Shown here: one piece after another, positions 18,742 through 27,347 of the stretch
How positions within the stretch are numbered: the stretch's first letter is position 1
How the letters are laid out: each line of letters opens with the position of its first letter
Assembly: GCA_021324455.1 (NCBI GenBank)
Contig: JAJPJA010000085.1
Coordinates: forward strand, 1 to 64,000
DNA: 64,000 bases
Source: Pseudomonadota bacterium
GTDB lineage: Bacteria; Desulfobacterota; Binatia; Binatales; Binataceae
Reading direction: 5' to 3'
Translations under genes and position numbers: made by a program
Notes under the pieces: generated by a model
Seen by the model: only the letters and a program-made list of their open reading frames with translations
Databases searched by the model: none
What the model was told of the DNA's origin: nothing

Positions 18742-19005
18742 ATGTCTAAACTGTTAATCGTGGTAGCCAGTCTGGCGCTGGTGGGGGCGCTCAGCGGGCC
18801 GCGCGCTTTGTGCGCCGAAAACAATGCGGCGAACAAGCAAGGCTCCGATCCGATGGCGCAGTCGGCGTCCAATGTCGCCAGCGATGCTTCGAATCAGTTC
18901 GCGGCTGACGAAGGGTTCGACGGCCCCAAGAAAAGCCATAAGCCGCACAAACATAAGCATCCCGAACACAAGCATCCACCGCATCATCACCATATCGGCG
19001 ATTAG
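18742..19005 (+). CDS. Small exported protein with His-rich tail
   Basis: An 87-aa protein. The start at 18742 is fixed by GGGAGG at 18732-18737, four bases upstream; the overlapping ATG at 18730 lies before this site. It has a signal peptide (LLIVVASLALVGALSGPRALCA), an Ala/Asn/Ser-rich middle, and a C-terminus dominated by His, Lys and Pro, ending in PPHHHHIGD. The tail strongly suggests binding of divalent metal ions in the periplasm. It stands alone between the decayed methyltransferase and the ligase gene. Function otherwise unknown. Confidence 0.7.
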   Translation: MSKLLIVVASLALVGALSGPRALCAENNAANKQGSDPMAQSASNVASDASNQFAADEGFDGPKKSHKPHKHKHPEHKHPPHHHHIGD

Positions 19006-19126
19006 GTGCTGACGCTGCGGCGTCCAGGTGCCGGATGGCGCGTGGCGCGCTTCGCCGGCATTCAGAGCGGACGCCTGCGCGGTGGTCCGTTCAATGCCGG
19101 TATGAAGCGCTGATCGGAGAACCTCA

Positions 19127-21928
19127 ATGAAGACCGTGGACGGGCGCGAGCGCCCGGCTGAGCGCCGGGTGCAGCGCCCGTTTCTGCTTTCGCAGAGACT
19201 TGCACTCCAGCTCGACCGCGCGGTCGCGGCTGCAATCGCGCTGCTCATTTTCGTCACCCCTCTGTTCGCGGACGCGGATGAGCCATGGCGATTCACGTTT
19301 CTGGAGATGCTGTGCTTCTTGCTCGCGGCGCTGTGGGCAATGCGGGCATTGCTCACGCCGCAGAAGGTCGGCGCTAACCGGCGGACGGCCTGCCGATGCG
19401 GCCTGCCGCTGATGCTGTTTGCTGTGATCGTCGCCGCCCAGTTGATTTCGTTGCCGCCGCCGCTGCTGCGCCTGTCATCTCCGTCTACGTATCGGGTCTA
19501 TGAGCAAAGCCTGGCAGGCTGGCCGCAGCGGATTCCGTACCGCGATTTGACTGCCGGCGCCGCTAACCACGGAGCTTCAGCGCAACAGCCGGAACGCAAA
19601 ACGCAAAAAAGCAAAGAAGTATCAGTCGCAAATTCCCTGCGCCGTTCAATCTCGCTTGCGCCGGGCGTGACGCGAAGAACCGCGCTTAAGTTTCTCGCCT
19701 TTGCCGCATTGTTTTTTCTGGTCGCCTTTTATCCATTCGGATTCATCCAGCGGCAGGAGGATCTGGTTTCATGGTGCCGGCGAGCGGTTATCGCAGTTCT
19801 GACTATTGGAATGGTAATCGGAATAGTCGGTTTACTGCAGCGTTCCACCGACGACGACCGCAGTTTATGGCTATTTCTCGCCCACGACCCGCGATTTGAT
19901 TTTTCGTCGTTCAGGGCCAGCGCGTTTTTTGAAAATCCCGACCATTTCGCCAATTACCTCGATCTGATCCTGCCCTTTGCGATTGCAGGATTTCTGTTTC
20001 CACGCGCACTGAGTTGGCGCAGATACGAGCTTGCCTGCAGATGCCTGTGCGGCTTTCTGACTCTTGTTTTGATAGCCGGCCTGATAGCCAGTGCGTCGCG
20101 CGCCGGATGGATCGCGGGGATGCTTTCGCTCATCTGCCTGATTTGGCTGGCAAGATATATTCCGGTTCGGCAGCGCCCCGCGTTGCTGACTCTTCATGGG
20201 CGATGGCGCCTGCTCGCACCGGTTGTTGCGGCGGGAGCGCTGTTGACAGCGCTGGCGATAGCCGGGCCCTTCGCCAGGAGCCAGGCCGACAGCCGCATCA
20301 GTCCCACCCAGGCACGGGACGATCTGACGTATCGGCTCGAGGCGGCGAAAGACTCGCTGAAAATGGTGCGCGATTTCCCGGTACTCGGAGTGGGGCTGGG
20401 GTGCTGGGCGGAACTGTTTCCACGCTACTGCCGGCCGCCGTGGTCGGCGGTGTGGTGGGCCGAAACGCATAACGACTACGTCCAGACAATGGCGGAAACC
20501 GGGATTGCGGGCTTTTTGTGCATGGCGTGGTTTTTCTGGCGGGTGGGCAGGGAAGTATATTTGCGCCGCCCGCCCGCAAATTCGGCCATATTTCCGATTT
20601 TCGCGGCGATAATCGCGGCAATAGCGGCCGGCGCATATCATGAGTTTTTCGATTTTTCGTTTCACACTCCGGCCAATGCGTTTTTATTTACGTTATGGGT
20701 CGCCCTTGGACTTAGAATCGCAATCGGGGCAGACAGCCGTTCGGTCGTGCAGCGGTCCGCCCGTTGGAACAGTCGATGGCTATTTGCGGGCGCGGCGGCG
20801 GGAGCGCTGATACTGATGTTTGCCGCGCTTACCCAGGGCGACGAACCGTTCTTTCCATACGAAGTGGATCGGCTCGAAACTCCGGCGGATGTGCGCGCGT
20901 TCATGCTGGCGCATCCGGGCGACTCGCGGGCGCATCTGATACTGCTTAGGATGATGGCCGGGCGGTGGACGCCGGATGAGATGGATGACGAGGCGGAACG
21001 CGCGTTATGGCTGGAGCCGACCAACCCGCTGGCCCGCGACATTCACGCCCGCGTGCTGCTGGGGCGCAATCAAAGGGAATTGGGACTCGGCGAAATTACG
21101 CGATCGATTTTTTACTCACCGACGCCAGCCTCGCATTTTTATCTGACGGCCGATCGGGCGATTGGACTTGCGCGGGATGAACGCGCCGCCGTCGAGCAGG
21201 GATTCCGGATGGCGGTGGAACAGCATTTCCCCGACGCCGTCTTCGGGCTTGGGGATTATTATCAGTCGCTGGGCGAGCCGTCGAAAGAGGCCGAAAGCTA
21301 TATGGCGGGCGCCGCACAGGAGAGCGATACATATCTGGGCGCTCAATACCTGCTCAGGGCCGGCAATGCCTACTTGCGGGCGCGGCAGTGGAGCAACGCG
21401 GAAAAGGCGCTGTCCAAAGCGATACAACTGGAGCCGGACAGTTCTGCCCCCTACCAGGCGCTGGTGATGGCGTATGCGTCTTCAAAGCAGATCGTAGAGG
21501 CCAGGACTGTAATAAAAGGCGCGCGCGAGCAGGGCGTGGAGGTGTTTCCGCTGTATACGGCGCTCGCGCAGGTTCAGATGAATTCCGGCGATAGCGCGGG
21601 GGCGATCGACTCGCTGCTGAAGGCGGCAAGGCGTCATCCGGACGATTTCATGACGCTGTACAATCTGGGACAACTGTTTATTCAGCGGCAGCAGTACGAT
21701 CGCGCGGTGATGTGGCTCAAGCGGGCGGCGGCGGTCAATCCCCGTTCGGTTGACACGCTGTGCGCACTTGCCGGCGCGCAGCAGAGTAGTTATGACTTTT
21801 TCGACGCTGAGCGTACCTATAAAAAGGCGCTGACACTGGACCCGCACAACGGCGCCATAAGGCGCGCGTACGAGGAGCTGGAGCGCAGAGTTCAACAGGC
21901 CGAAGCGGAGCGTCAGAAGCTGCAGTGA
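19127..21928 (+). CDS. O-antigen ligase/polymerase (Wzy_C) with C-terminal TPR domain
   Basis: A 933-aa membrane protein. Residues 1-570 hold about 12 hydrophobic segments with the Wzy_C core including VLGVGLGCWAELFPRY and THNDYVQTMAETGIAGFL (about residue 445), whose His/Asn/Asp region is typical of O-antigen ligases and polymerases. After the last membrane segment (about 560) come tetratricopeptide repeats to the C-terminus (for example YLRARQWSNAEKALSKAIQL, then LYNLGQLFIQRQQYDRAVMW). Ligase-TPR fusions are known in exopolysaccharide and glycoprotein systems. Return to GC-rich codon use marks the end of the AT-rich cluster. Confidence 0.85.
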   Translation: MKTVDGRERPAERRVQRPFLLSQRLALQLDRAVAAAIALLIFVTPLFADADEPWRFTFLEMLCFLLAALWAMRALLTPQKVGANRRTACRCGLPLMLFAVIVAAQLISLPPPLLRLSSPSTYRVYEQSLAGWPQRIPYRDLTAGAANHGASAQQPERKTQKSKEVSVANSLRRSISLAPGVTRRTALKFLAFAALFFLVAFYPFGFIQRQEDLVSWCRRAVIAVLTIGMVIGIVGLLQRSTDDDRSLWLFLAHDPRFDFSSFRASAFFENPDHFANYLDLILPFAIAGFLFPRALSWRRYELACRCLCGFLTLVLIAGLIASASRAGWIAGMLSLICLIWLARYIPVRQRPALLTLHGRWRLLAPVVAAGALLTALAIAGPFARSQADSRISPTQARDDLTYRLEAAKDSLKMVRDFPVLGVGLGCWAELFPRYCRPPWSAVWWAETHNDYVQTMAETGIAGFLCMAWFFWRVGREVYLRRPPANSAIFPIFAAIIAAIAAGAYHEFFDFSFHTPANAFLFTLWVALGLRIAIGADSRSVVQRSARWNSRWLFAGAAAGALILMFAALTQGDEPFFPYEVDRLETPADVRAFMLAHPGDSRAHLILLRMMAGRWTPDEMDDEAERALWLEPTNPLARDIHARVLLGRNQRELGLGEITRSIFYSPTPASHFYLTADRAIGLARDERAAVEQGFRMAVEQHFPDAVFGLGDYYQSLGEPSKEAESYMAGAAQESDTYLGAQYLLRAGNAYLRARQWSNAEKALSKAIQLEPDSSAPYQALVMAYASSKQIVEARTVIKGAREQGVEVFPLYTALAQVQMNSGDSAGAIDSLLKAARRHPDDFMTLYNLGQLFIQRQQYDRAVMWLKRAAAVNPRSVDTLCALAGAQQSSYDFFDAERTYKKALTLDPHNGAIRRAYEELERRVQQAEAERQKLQ

Positions 21929-22050
21929 ATGGGATCTTGTCCGACGCGAGATGATGAATGCAGGATTCGGCATGATCGGGAGCAGATGTCTTTGAGACTC
22001 GCAGAGTCGGCAGTTTGAAGACAGGCTGAATTTCCGAAAGCTGTCATCAG

Positions 22051-22111
22051 GGCGGGCGCTCCCGCAATCCATTGGCACGCCGAACCGGTGCAAATGGCAG
22101 GGACGCCCGCC
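22051..22111. other. Long imperfect hairpin between convergent genes
   Basis: Nested inverted repeat in the 205-bp gap between the ligase and the LLM gene: outer arms GGCGGGCGCTCCC (22051-22063) and GGGACGCCCGCC (22100-22111) with one bulge, inner arms CCATTGGCAC (22069-22078) and GTGCAAATGG (22088-22097) with one mismatch, and a 9-nt loop. There is no T-run directly after it on either strand, so it is not a classic terminator, but its position suits a bidirectional transcript end or a REP-like element. Confidence 0.6.
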
Positions 22112-22133
22112 TGCCGTCTGAAAAGAGAAAGAT

Positions 22134-23123
22134 TCAGTGCGGACGCGTGAACGACGGCATTATCTCGCCGACGAACATTTCGTATGCGTCCTGGCCGAAG
22201 ATGGCGGCGGTGATGTAGGTCAGGCCGAACTGATCGATGCGCGAAGCGAGTTCCTGACGGACTTGTTGCGGCGTTCCGGTCAGCAATGCCGGCGAGTTGC
22301 GCACCGCGTCATCATCGGGGAAGCCCATCTGGGCGGCGATTTGCCGGACCATCGCGTCGGATCTGGTCTGGTCGGCGCTCATCCGCACGAAGACCAGCGA
22401 CGCGCGTTCGATCGAATCCGGATTGCGGCCTGCGGCGGCGGCTAGATCGTTGAGCTGGTCGATCCGGCGCGCGAGCACCTTTTTGGTGAATTTCACCGCG
22501 GCGGCCGGATCCTGGACCGAGTCCTTGTCGTGATAGATCGGCGGCGTAAGCAGCGCGATATCGGCGTGGCGCGCCGCGATTTGCAGCAGCTTCGGGCCGG
22601 AGCCGCCCAGCATCAGGGGCGGATAGGGTTTCTGCACGGGACGCGGATGGTTGTACGCATTTCTGATCGAGAAGTAGCGTCCCTGGTAGGCAGGTTCATC
22701 CTGGGTCCACATCGCCTTCAGCACCCTGATTCCGTCTTCGAGCTGGTCAAGCCGCTCGGTGGTGGACGGATAGGGGAAGCCGTGCGCGTCGTATTCGGTG
22801 CGCTGCCATCCGGAGCCCAGCCCCAGGATGAGGCGGCCGTTGCTGATGCAGTCCAGCGTGGACGCGGTCTTGGCCAGCAGGGCCGGGTTGCGGAACGACA
22901 TCGCCACGACGGCGGGGGCGAGGCGCAGCCTGGTCGTGATCGCGGCGATCGCGCTGAGGGTGGAGAAGCATTCCAGCTGCGGATCGCGCTCGCCCATCGG
23001 GGAGTAGAGATGATCGTTGATCGAGACCGAGTAAAATCCCTGCTTCTCGGCCCGCTCCGCGACGCGTCTGGCGCGGGCAAAATCGCCGGTGGGCAGATAC
23101 AATCCGAATTTGATCTCGCGCAT
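22134..23123 (-). CDS. LLM-class (luciferase-like) flavin/F420 oxidoreductase
   Basis: TIM-barrel luciferase-like monooxygenase family protein (329 aa), using FMN or F420. ATG at 23123 is chosen because GGGAGG lies 8 bases upstream and it gives MREIKFGLYLPTGDF; 17 more codons are open upstream. Seen: SINDHLYSP, LRLAPAVVAMSFRNPALLAKTASTLD, NGRLILGLGSGWQRTEYDAHGF and KPYPPLMLGGSGPKLL, all standard LLM signatures. It lies downstream of gcvPB on the same strand with a 70-bp gap. Substrate is not inferable. Confidence 0.88.
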   Translation of the reverse strand: MREIKFGLYLPTGDFARARRVAERAEKQGFYSVSINDHLYSPMGERDPQLECFSTLSAIAAITTRLRLAPAVVAMSFRNPALLAKTASTLDCISNGRLILGLGSGWQRTEYDAHGFPYPSTTERLDQLEDGIRVLKAMWTQDEPAYQGRYFSIRNAYNHPRPVQKPYPPLMLGGSGPKLLQIAARHADIALLTPPIYHDKDSVQDPAAAVKFTKKVLARRIDQLNDLAAAAGRNPDSIERASLVFVRMSADQTRSDAMVRQIAAQMGFPDDDAVRNSPALLTGTPQQVRQELASRIDQFGLTYITAAIFGQDAYEMFVGEIMPSFTRPH

Positions 23124-23194
23124 CGTGGTGGCCTCCCGTGAGGCGAGAGTCATGCAATCGCGGCGCGAATTCAAGGGTTGATTCGATCGGAGCG

Positions 23195-24727
23195 TCAGGG
23201 TTTGGTCCAGCGCAGGAGGGGGCGGCGCGCCGCCAACGCCTCATCCACGCGCCGCAATGCCAGTGCGTGCGGCGCCTGCTTGAGCAGCTCCGGATTCTCC
23301 ATCGCCTCGCCGTAAATCCGCTCCATCGCGGCCACGAAATCGTCCAGCGTCTGCCTGGATTCGGTTTCCGTGGGTTCGATCATCAGCGCGCCGTGCACCA
23401 CCAGCGGAAAATAGATGGTGGGCGGATGGATGCCGAAATCAAGCAGCCGCTTGGCGATGTCCAGCGTGCTGACGCCTTTCTTCTTTTCCAGGTCGTGGGT
23501 GAGCACGCATTCATGCATCACCGGCTGATCGGTGGCGTTGGGGAAATGATCGCGCAGCCGCTCGCGGATGTAATTGGCGCAAAGGATGGCGCGGCGGCTG
23601 ACCTGCTCCAGTCCGTCGCCGCCCAGCGCGAGGATATAAGTGTACGCCCGCACCAGCATCCCGAAGTTGCCGTAAAACGATCGCAGCTTGCCGATTGAAT
23701 CGGGCCGGTCGCTGTCGAGGCGATAGCCGTCCGAGTCGCGCACGATGCGCGGGGTGGCGAGGAAGGGCTCCAGATGCCGTTTGACGCCGATGGGACCGGC
23801 GCCTGGTCCGCCGCCGCCGTGCGGTGTGGAAAACGTCTTATGCAGGTTGAACTGGACGACATCGGCGCCCATGTCGCCGGGCTTGGCCACGCCCATCAGC
23901 GCGTTCATGTTGGCGCCGTCGAGATAGAGCATCGCGCCGCGTTCGTGCAGCAGGTTGGCAATCTCGCGGATCTCGGGTTCGAAGATGCCGAGCGTGCTCG
24001 GATTCGTCACCATCAGGGCCGCGGTGTCGTCGTCAACCAGACGTGCAATCTGCGACGCTTCGAGGTATCCGCGATCGCCCGATTTGGCGACGACCACATG
24101 AAAGCCGGCGAGCGCGGAACTGGCCGGATTGGTGCCGTGCGCGGTATCGGGGATGATTACCTTGTGGCGCGGCTGCCCGCGCTTCATATGACAGGCGCGG
24201 ATGATCAGCAGTCCCGACAGCTCGCCCTGCGCGCCGGCGGCGGGATGCAGCGAGATGGCGTCCATCCCGCTGATTTCGGCCAGCGCCTGCTCCAGCTTCG
24301 CCATCAGCTCCAGCGCGCCCTGCGCCAGATGCGCGGGAGTATGCGGATGAAGCGCGGCGAAGCCGGGCAGCTGCGCGCATTCGTCATTGAGCACGGGATT
24401 GTATTTCATGGTGCAGGAGCCGAGCGGATAGAACTGCAGTGCCTGGGCGAAATTCAACTGCGACAGGCGCAGAAAATGGCGCATCACCTGCGGCTCGCTG
24501 GCCTGCGGAAAATCCTCCAGCGCGCCGCGGCATAGATCGGCGCCGATCAGATCGATGGCCGGGCGGCTTTCGAATTGACGCCGCGGCAGATCGACGCCGG
24601 AGCGGCCGGCGACCGATTCCTCGAAGATGAGCGGCACCGCCCAGCGCGTGTTGCTCGCCGCGGCCGCGGCGAGCTCCGGTGTTTCGGACGCAGTTTGGGC
24701 CGGTCTGATTTTCCCCGCCCCCGCCAT
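23195..24727 (-). CDS. gcvPB: Glycine dehydrogenase (decarboxylating) subunit 2
   Basis: C-terminal half of the split P-protein of the glycine cleavage system (510 aa), carrying the PLP site: FNLHKTFSTPHGGGGPGAG contains the cofactor lysine. It also has YPLGSCTMKYNP and GMDAISLHPAAGAQGE. The start ATG at 24727 lies two bases after the gcvPA stop; the frame stays open much further upstream but that part is a shadow of gcvPA. Works with GcvPA to decarboxylate glycine and load aminomethyl on the H-protein lipoyl arm. Confidence 0.95.
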   Translation of the reverse strand: MAGAGKIRPAQTASETPELAAAAASNTRWAVPLIFEESVAGRSGVDLPRRQFESRPAIDLIGADLCRGALEDFPQASEPQVMRHFLRLSQLNFAQALQFYPLGSCTMKYNPVLNDECAQLPGFAALHPHTPAHLAQGALELMAKLEQALAEISGMDAISLHPAAGAQGELSGLLIIRACHMKRGQPRHKVIIPDTAHGTNPASSALAGFHVVVAKSGDRGYLEASQIARLVDDDTAALMVTNPSTLGIFEPEIREIANLLHERGAMLYLDGANMNALMGVAKPGDMGADVVQFNLHKTFSTPHGGGGPGAGPIGVKRHLEPFLATPRIVRDSDGYRLDSDRPDSIGKLRSFYGNFGMLVRAYTYILALGGDGLEQVSRRAILCANYIRERLRDHFPNATDQPVMHECVLTHDLEKKKGVSTLDIAKRLLDFGIHPPTIYFPLVVHGALMIEPTETESRQTLDDFVAAMERIYGEAMENPELLKQAPHALALRRVDEALAARRPLLRWTKP

Positions 24728-24729
24728 CG

Positions 24730-26079
24730 TCAAGCCACCTCCCGCATCGCATCGCACAGCAAATCGATATCCGCCGGCTGGTTCATTTCCGTCGCGCAGA
24801 TCAACAGTCCGTTGCCCAGTTCCGGATAGTCGCGGCCCAGCGGCACTCCGGCCAGCACGCCGCGGCGCTCCGCGGCCTGGATCGCGTTGGCCGGGCTGCC
24901 CACCGCGGCGACGAATTCGTTGAAGAAGGGGCCGCTTAGGCGCCGCTGGATTCCGGCCGACGCGAGCCGATCGGCGGTGTAATGCGCGATCTCGACGTTG
25001 CGCTCGGCCAGTTCGCGCAAGCCCCGCCCCCCAAACATCGAGAGATAAACCGCAGCCGCCAGCGCGCACAGCGAATGATTGGTGCAGATGTTGGACGTGG
25101 CGCGCTCGCGGCGGATGTGCTGTTCGCGCGTGGCCAGGGTCAGACAGAACGCGCGGCGGCCCTCGCGGTCGCGGGTTTCGCCGACCAGACGTCCCGGCAT
25201 CTGGCGCAGATGAGCGGTGCGGGCGGCGAAAAAGCCGGCGCCGGGACCGCCGAATTGAAGCGGCAAGCCGAAGCTTTGCGCCTCGCCCACAGCGATATCG
25301 ACGCCCAGTTCGCCGGGCGACTTCAGCATCGCCAGCGCCAACGGCTCCGCGGTGGCGCTGATCGACAGCGCACCGGCCTGATGGGCGAGCGTGGAAATCG
25401 TTTCCAGCGGCTCGACGATACCGAACATGTTGGGATAGCCGGTTACGATGCACAGCAGCTTTTCGCCGGCGGCCGCGCGCAGCGCGTCGATTGAAACGCT
25501 GCCTTGATTGCCGTCAAACGGGATTTCACGGATCTCGACATCGGGAAACGCGCTCAGATAGGTGCGAATCGCGAGGCGATAATCGGGCCATAGTCCGCGC
25601 GCCAATGCGACTACGCCGCGGCGCGGCGATATTCGATGCGCCATCAGCACGGCTTCGGCCGCCGCTGAGGCGCCGTCGTACATGCTGGCGTTGGCGACGT
25701 CGAGGCCGGTCAGCTGCGCGATCAGGGTCTGGAATTCGAAGATCGCCTGCAGCGTGCCCTGACTGGCTTCGGGCTGATAGGGGGTATAGGAGGTGGCGAA
25801 CTCGGCGCGGGCGGTGATCGCGCGGACGGCGGCGGGAATATAATGGCGATAGTAGCCGCCGCCGAGAAAGCTGCGGAACCTGTCCGCCCCGGAATTGCGC
25901 TTCGCCAGCGCCTGCAACTCCGCCGCCACCTGCGCCTCGCTGAGTCCGGCGGGCAGCTTGATAGCGGCGCTTTCGCGCAACTGGGCGGGAACGTGGGCGA
26001 TCAGATCGTCGATCGAAGCGGCGCCCACCGCCGCCAGCATCTCGGCTATTTCGTTGTCGGTCTGTGGCAGAAATCTCAT
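24730..26079 (-). CDS. gcvPA: Glycine dehydrogenase (decarboxylating) subunit 1
   Basis: N-terminal half of the split P-protein (449 aa from this ATG). MRFLPQTDNEIAEMLAAVG is the normal GcvPA beginning; a GTG at 26121 that overlaps the gcvT stop (GTGA) would add 14 residues and is the alternative. Other signatures: TSYTPYQPEASQGTLQAIFE, YDGASAAAEA, and CTNHSLCALAAAVYLS. Forms an alpha2beta2 enzyme with GcvPB, which follows after 2 bp. Split P-proteins are common in Gram-positives, archaea and many deep-branching bacteria, less so in typical proteobacteria. Confidence 0.93.
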   Translation of the reverse strand: MRFLPQTDNEIAEMLAAVGAASIDDLIAHVPAQLRESAAIKLPAGLSEAQVAAELQALAKRNSGADRFRSFLGGGYYRHYIPAAVRAITARAEFATSYTPYQPEASQGTLQAIFEFQTLIAQLTGLDVANASMYDGASAAAEAVLMAHRISPRRGVVALARGLWPDYRLAIRTYLSAFPDVEIREIPFDGNQGSVSIDALRAAAGEKLLCIVTGYPNMFGIVEPLETISTLAHQAGALSISATAEPLALAMLKSPGELGVDIAVGEAQSFGLPLQFGGPGAGFFAARTAHLRQMPGRLVGETRDREGRRAFCLTLATREQHIRRERATSNICTNHSLCALAAAVYLSMFGGRGLRELAERNVEIAHYTADRLASAGIQRRLSGPFFNEFVAAVGSPANAIQAAERRGVLAGVPLGRDYPELGNGLLICATEMNQPADIDLLCDAMREVA

Positions 26080-26117
26080 CGGCTTAATCTTGATTTTATT
26101 CCAATGCTCTTCGCCGC

Positions 26118-27200
26118 TCACCCGCGGCGCCGGTAAAACGGCAGCGATACCACTTCGGCGGCGACTTTCCGGCCGCGGATTACGACCTCGAGCGAGCTGC
26201 CCGCCGCGATGTTCGGGTCGCTCACGTAAGCCATCGCGAGCGGGCGGCCGAAGGTCGGCGCGAAACTGCCGCTGGTCACGACCCCCAGCGGGAGGCCGCC
26301 GCGCTCAAGCCTGTAGCCCTGACGCGCGATACTTTTTCCATCGCCGGTGCGGATTCCGATCAGCCGCTTCTTAAGCCCGGTAGTCTGTTCCGACAGCAGC
26401 GCCCTTGACCCGCAGAAATCGCGCCCGAATTTCACGAACGCGGCCAGGCCCGCTTCCAGCGGCGTGGTTTCGCGGTCGAGTTCGTGTCCATACAGCGGCA
26501 GTCCCGCTTCCATGCGCAGGGTGTCGCGTGCGCCCAGACCGCAGGGCAGCAGCCCTGCGCCGCGGCCCGCGTCAAGCATCGCGTCGAACAGCGCGGCGGC
26601 GTCGGCGGCGCTGACGAAGAGTTCAAAACCGTCTTCGCCGGTGTAGCCGGTCCGTGCGATGAGGCAGTTGACGCCGGCGACCGATCCGGACGCGATGCGA
26701 AAGCGTTGAATCGCAGTCAGCGCGACACTGGTAAGCGATTGCAAAATGGCGAGCGCCCTGGGTCCCTGGATCGCGATTAGGGCGGTTTCCTCGCTGAGGT
26801 CGCGGAAATCGGCGCGCTCGTGATTCAGTTCCATCAGCCGGTCGCGGTCGGACGCGATATTGGCTGCATTGACGCACAGCATGTAGCGATCGGAGGCAAG
26901 CTTGTAGACGATCAGATCATCGATAACGCCGCCGCTCTCAAGGCACATCAGCGTGTATTGCGCCTGGTTTTCGGTCAGCCGGGCCGCCGAATTGGTCAAG
27001 GTACGCTCCAGCAAATCCAGCGCATGCGGGCCGCTCAGCTCGAATTCGCCCATATGGCTTAGATCGAACAGGCCGGCGGCGCTGCGCACGGCGCGATGCT
27101 CCTCGATGATACCGCGGTAGCTGACCGGCATCTCGAAGCCGGCGAACTCAGTCATCCGGGCGTCAAGCCTGAGGTGGAGCGGATAAAGAACGGTGCGCAT
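26118..27200 (-). CDS. gcvT: Aminomethyltransferase (glycine cleavage T-protein)
   Basis: T-protein (360 aa), which transfers the methylene group from the aminomethylated H-protein to tetrahydrofolate, releasing ammonia. Start at 27200 gives MRTVLYPLHLRLDARMTEFAG, the family N-terminus; an in-frame ATG at 27230 is possible. Seen: EMPVSYRGIIEEHRAVRSA, FDLSHMGEFELSG, RTGYTGEDGFELF and ARDTLRMEAGLPLYGHELD, with the conserved folate-contacting Asp/Arg positions. First gene of gcvT-gcvPA-gcvPB; no gcvH in between or nearby. Confidence 0.95.
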   Translation of the reverse strand: MRTVLYPLHLRLDARMTEFAGFEMPVSYRGIIEEHRAVRSAAGLFDLSHMGEFELSGPHALDLLERTLTNSAARLTENQAQYTLMCLESGGVIDDLIVYKLASDRYMLCVNAANIASDRDRLMELNHERADFRDLSEETALIAIQGPRALAILQSLTSVALTAIQRFRIASGSVAGVNCLIARTGYTGEDGFELFVSAADAAALFDAMLDAGRGAGLLPCGLGARDTLRMEAGLPLYGHELDRETTPLEAGLAAFVKFGRDFCGSRALLSEQTTGLKKRLIGIRTGDGKSIARQGYRLERGGLPLGVVTSGSFAPTFGRPLAMAYVSDPNIAAGSSLEVVIRGRKVAAEVVSLPFYRRRG

Positions 27201-27347
27201 GGAATTCGACAAAATCGGACCGGACTTCATCAATTTAGCAAAGTACGGTGTCTGGAAGAACGCCGCTCGTGAACAGTTGCGAACAATGGAATTGAAGATT
27301 TGCGCCCGCTGAGCGAACGGTGCGCTCATGCTATGCTGATTGCGCGT

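Noticed and set aside
24728-25453. Upstream extension of the gcvPB frame
   Set aside because: Overlaps gcvPA fully in another frame and reads as Arg-rich noise.
27201-27347. Glycine riboswitch upstream of gcvT
   Set aside because: No GGAGAG-type cores or tandem aptamer layout could be found in the short divergent gap.
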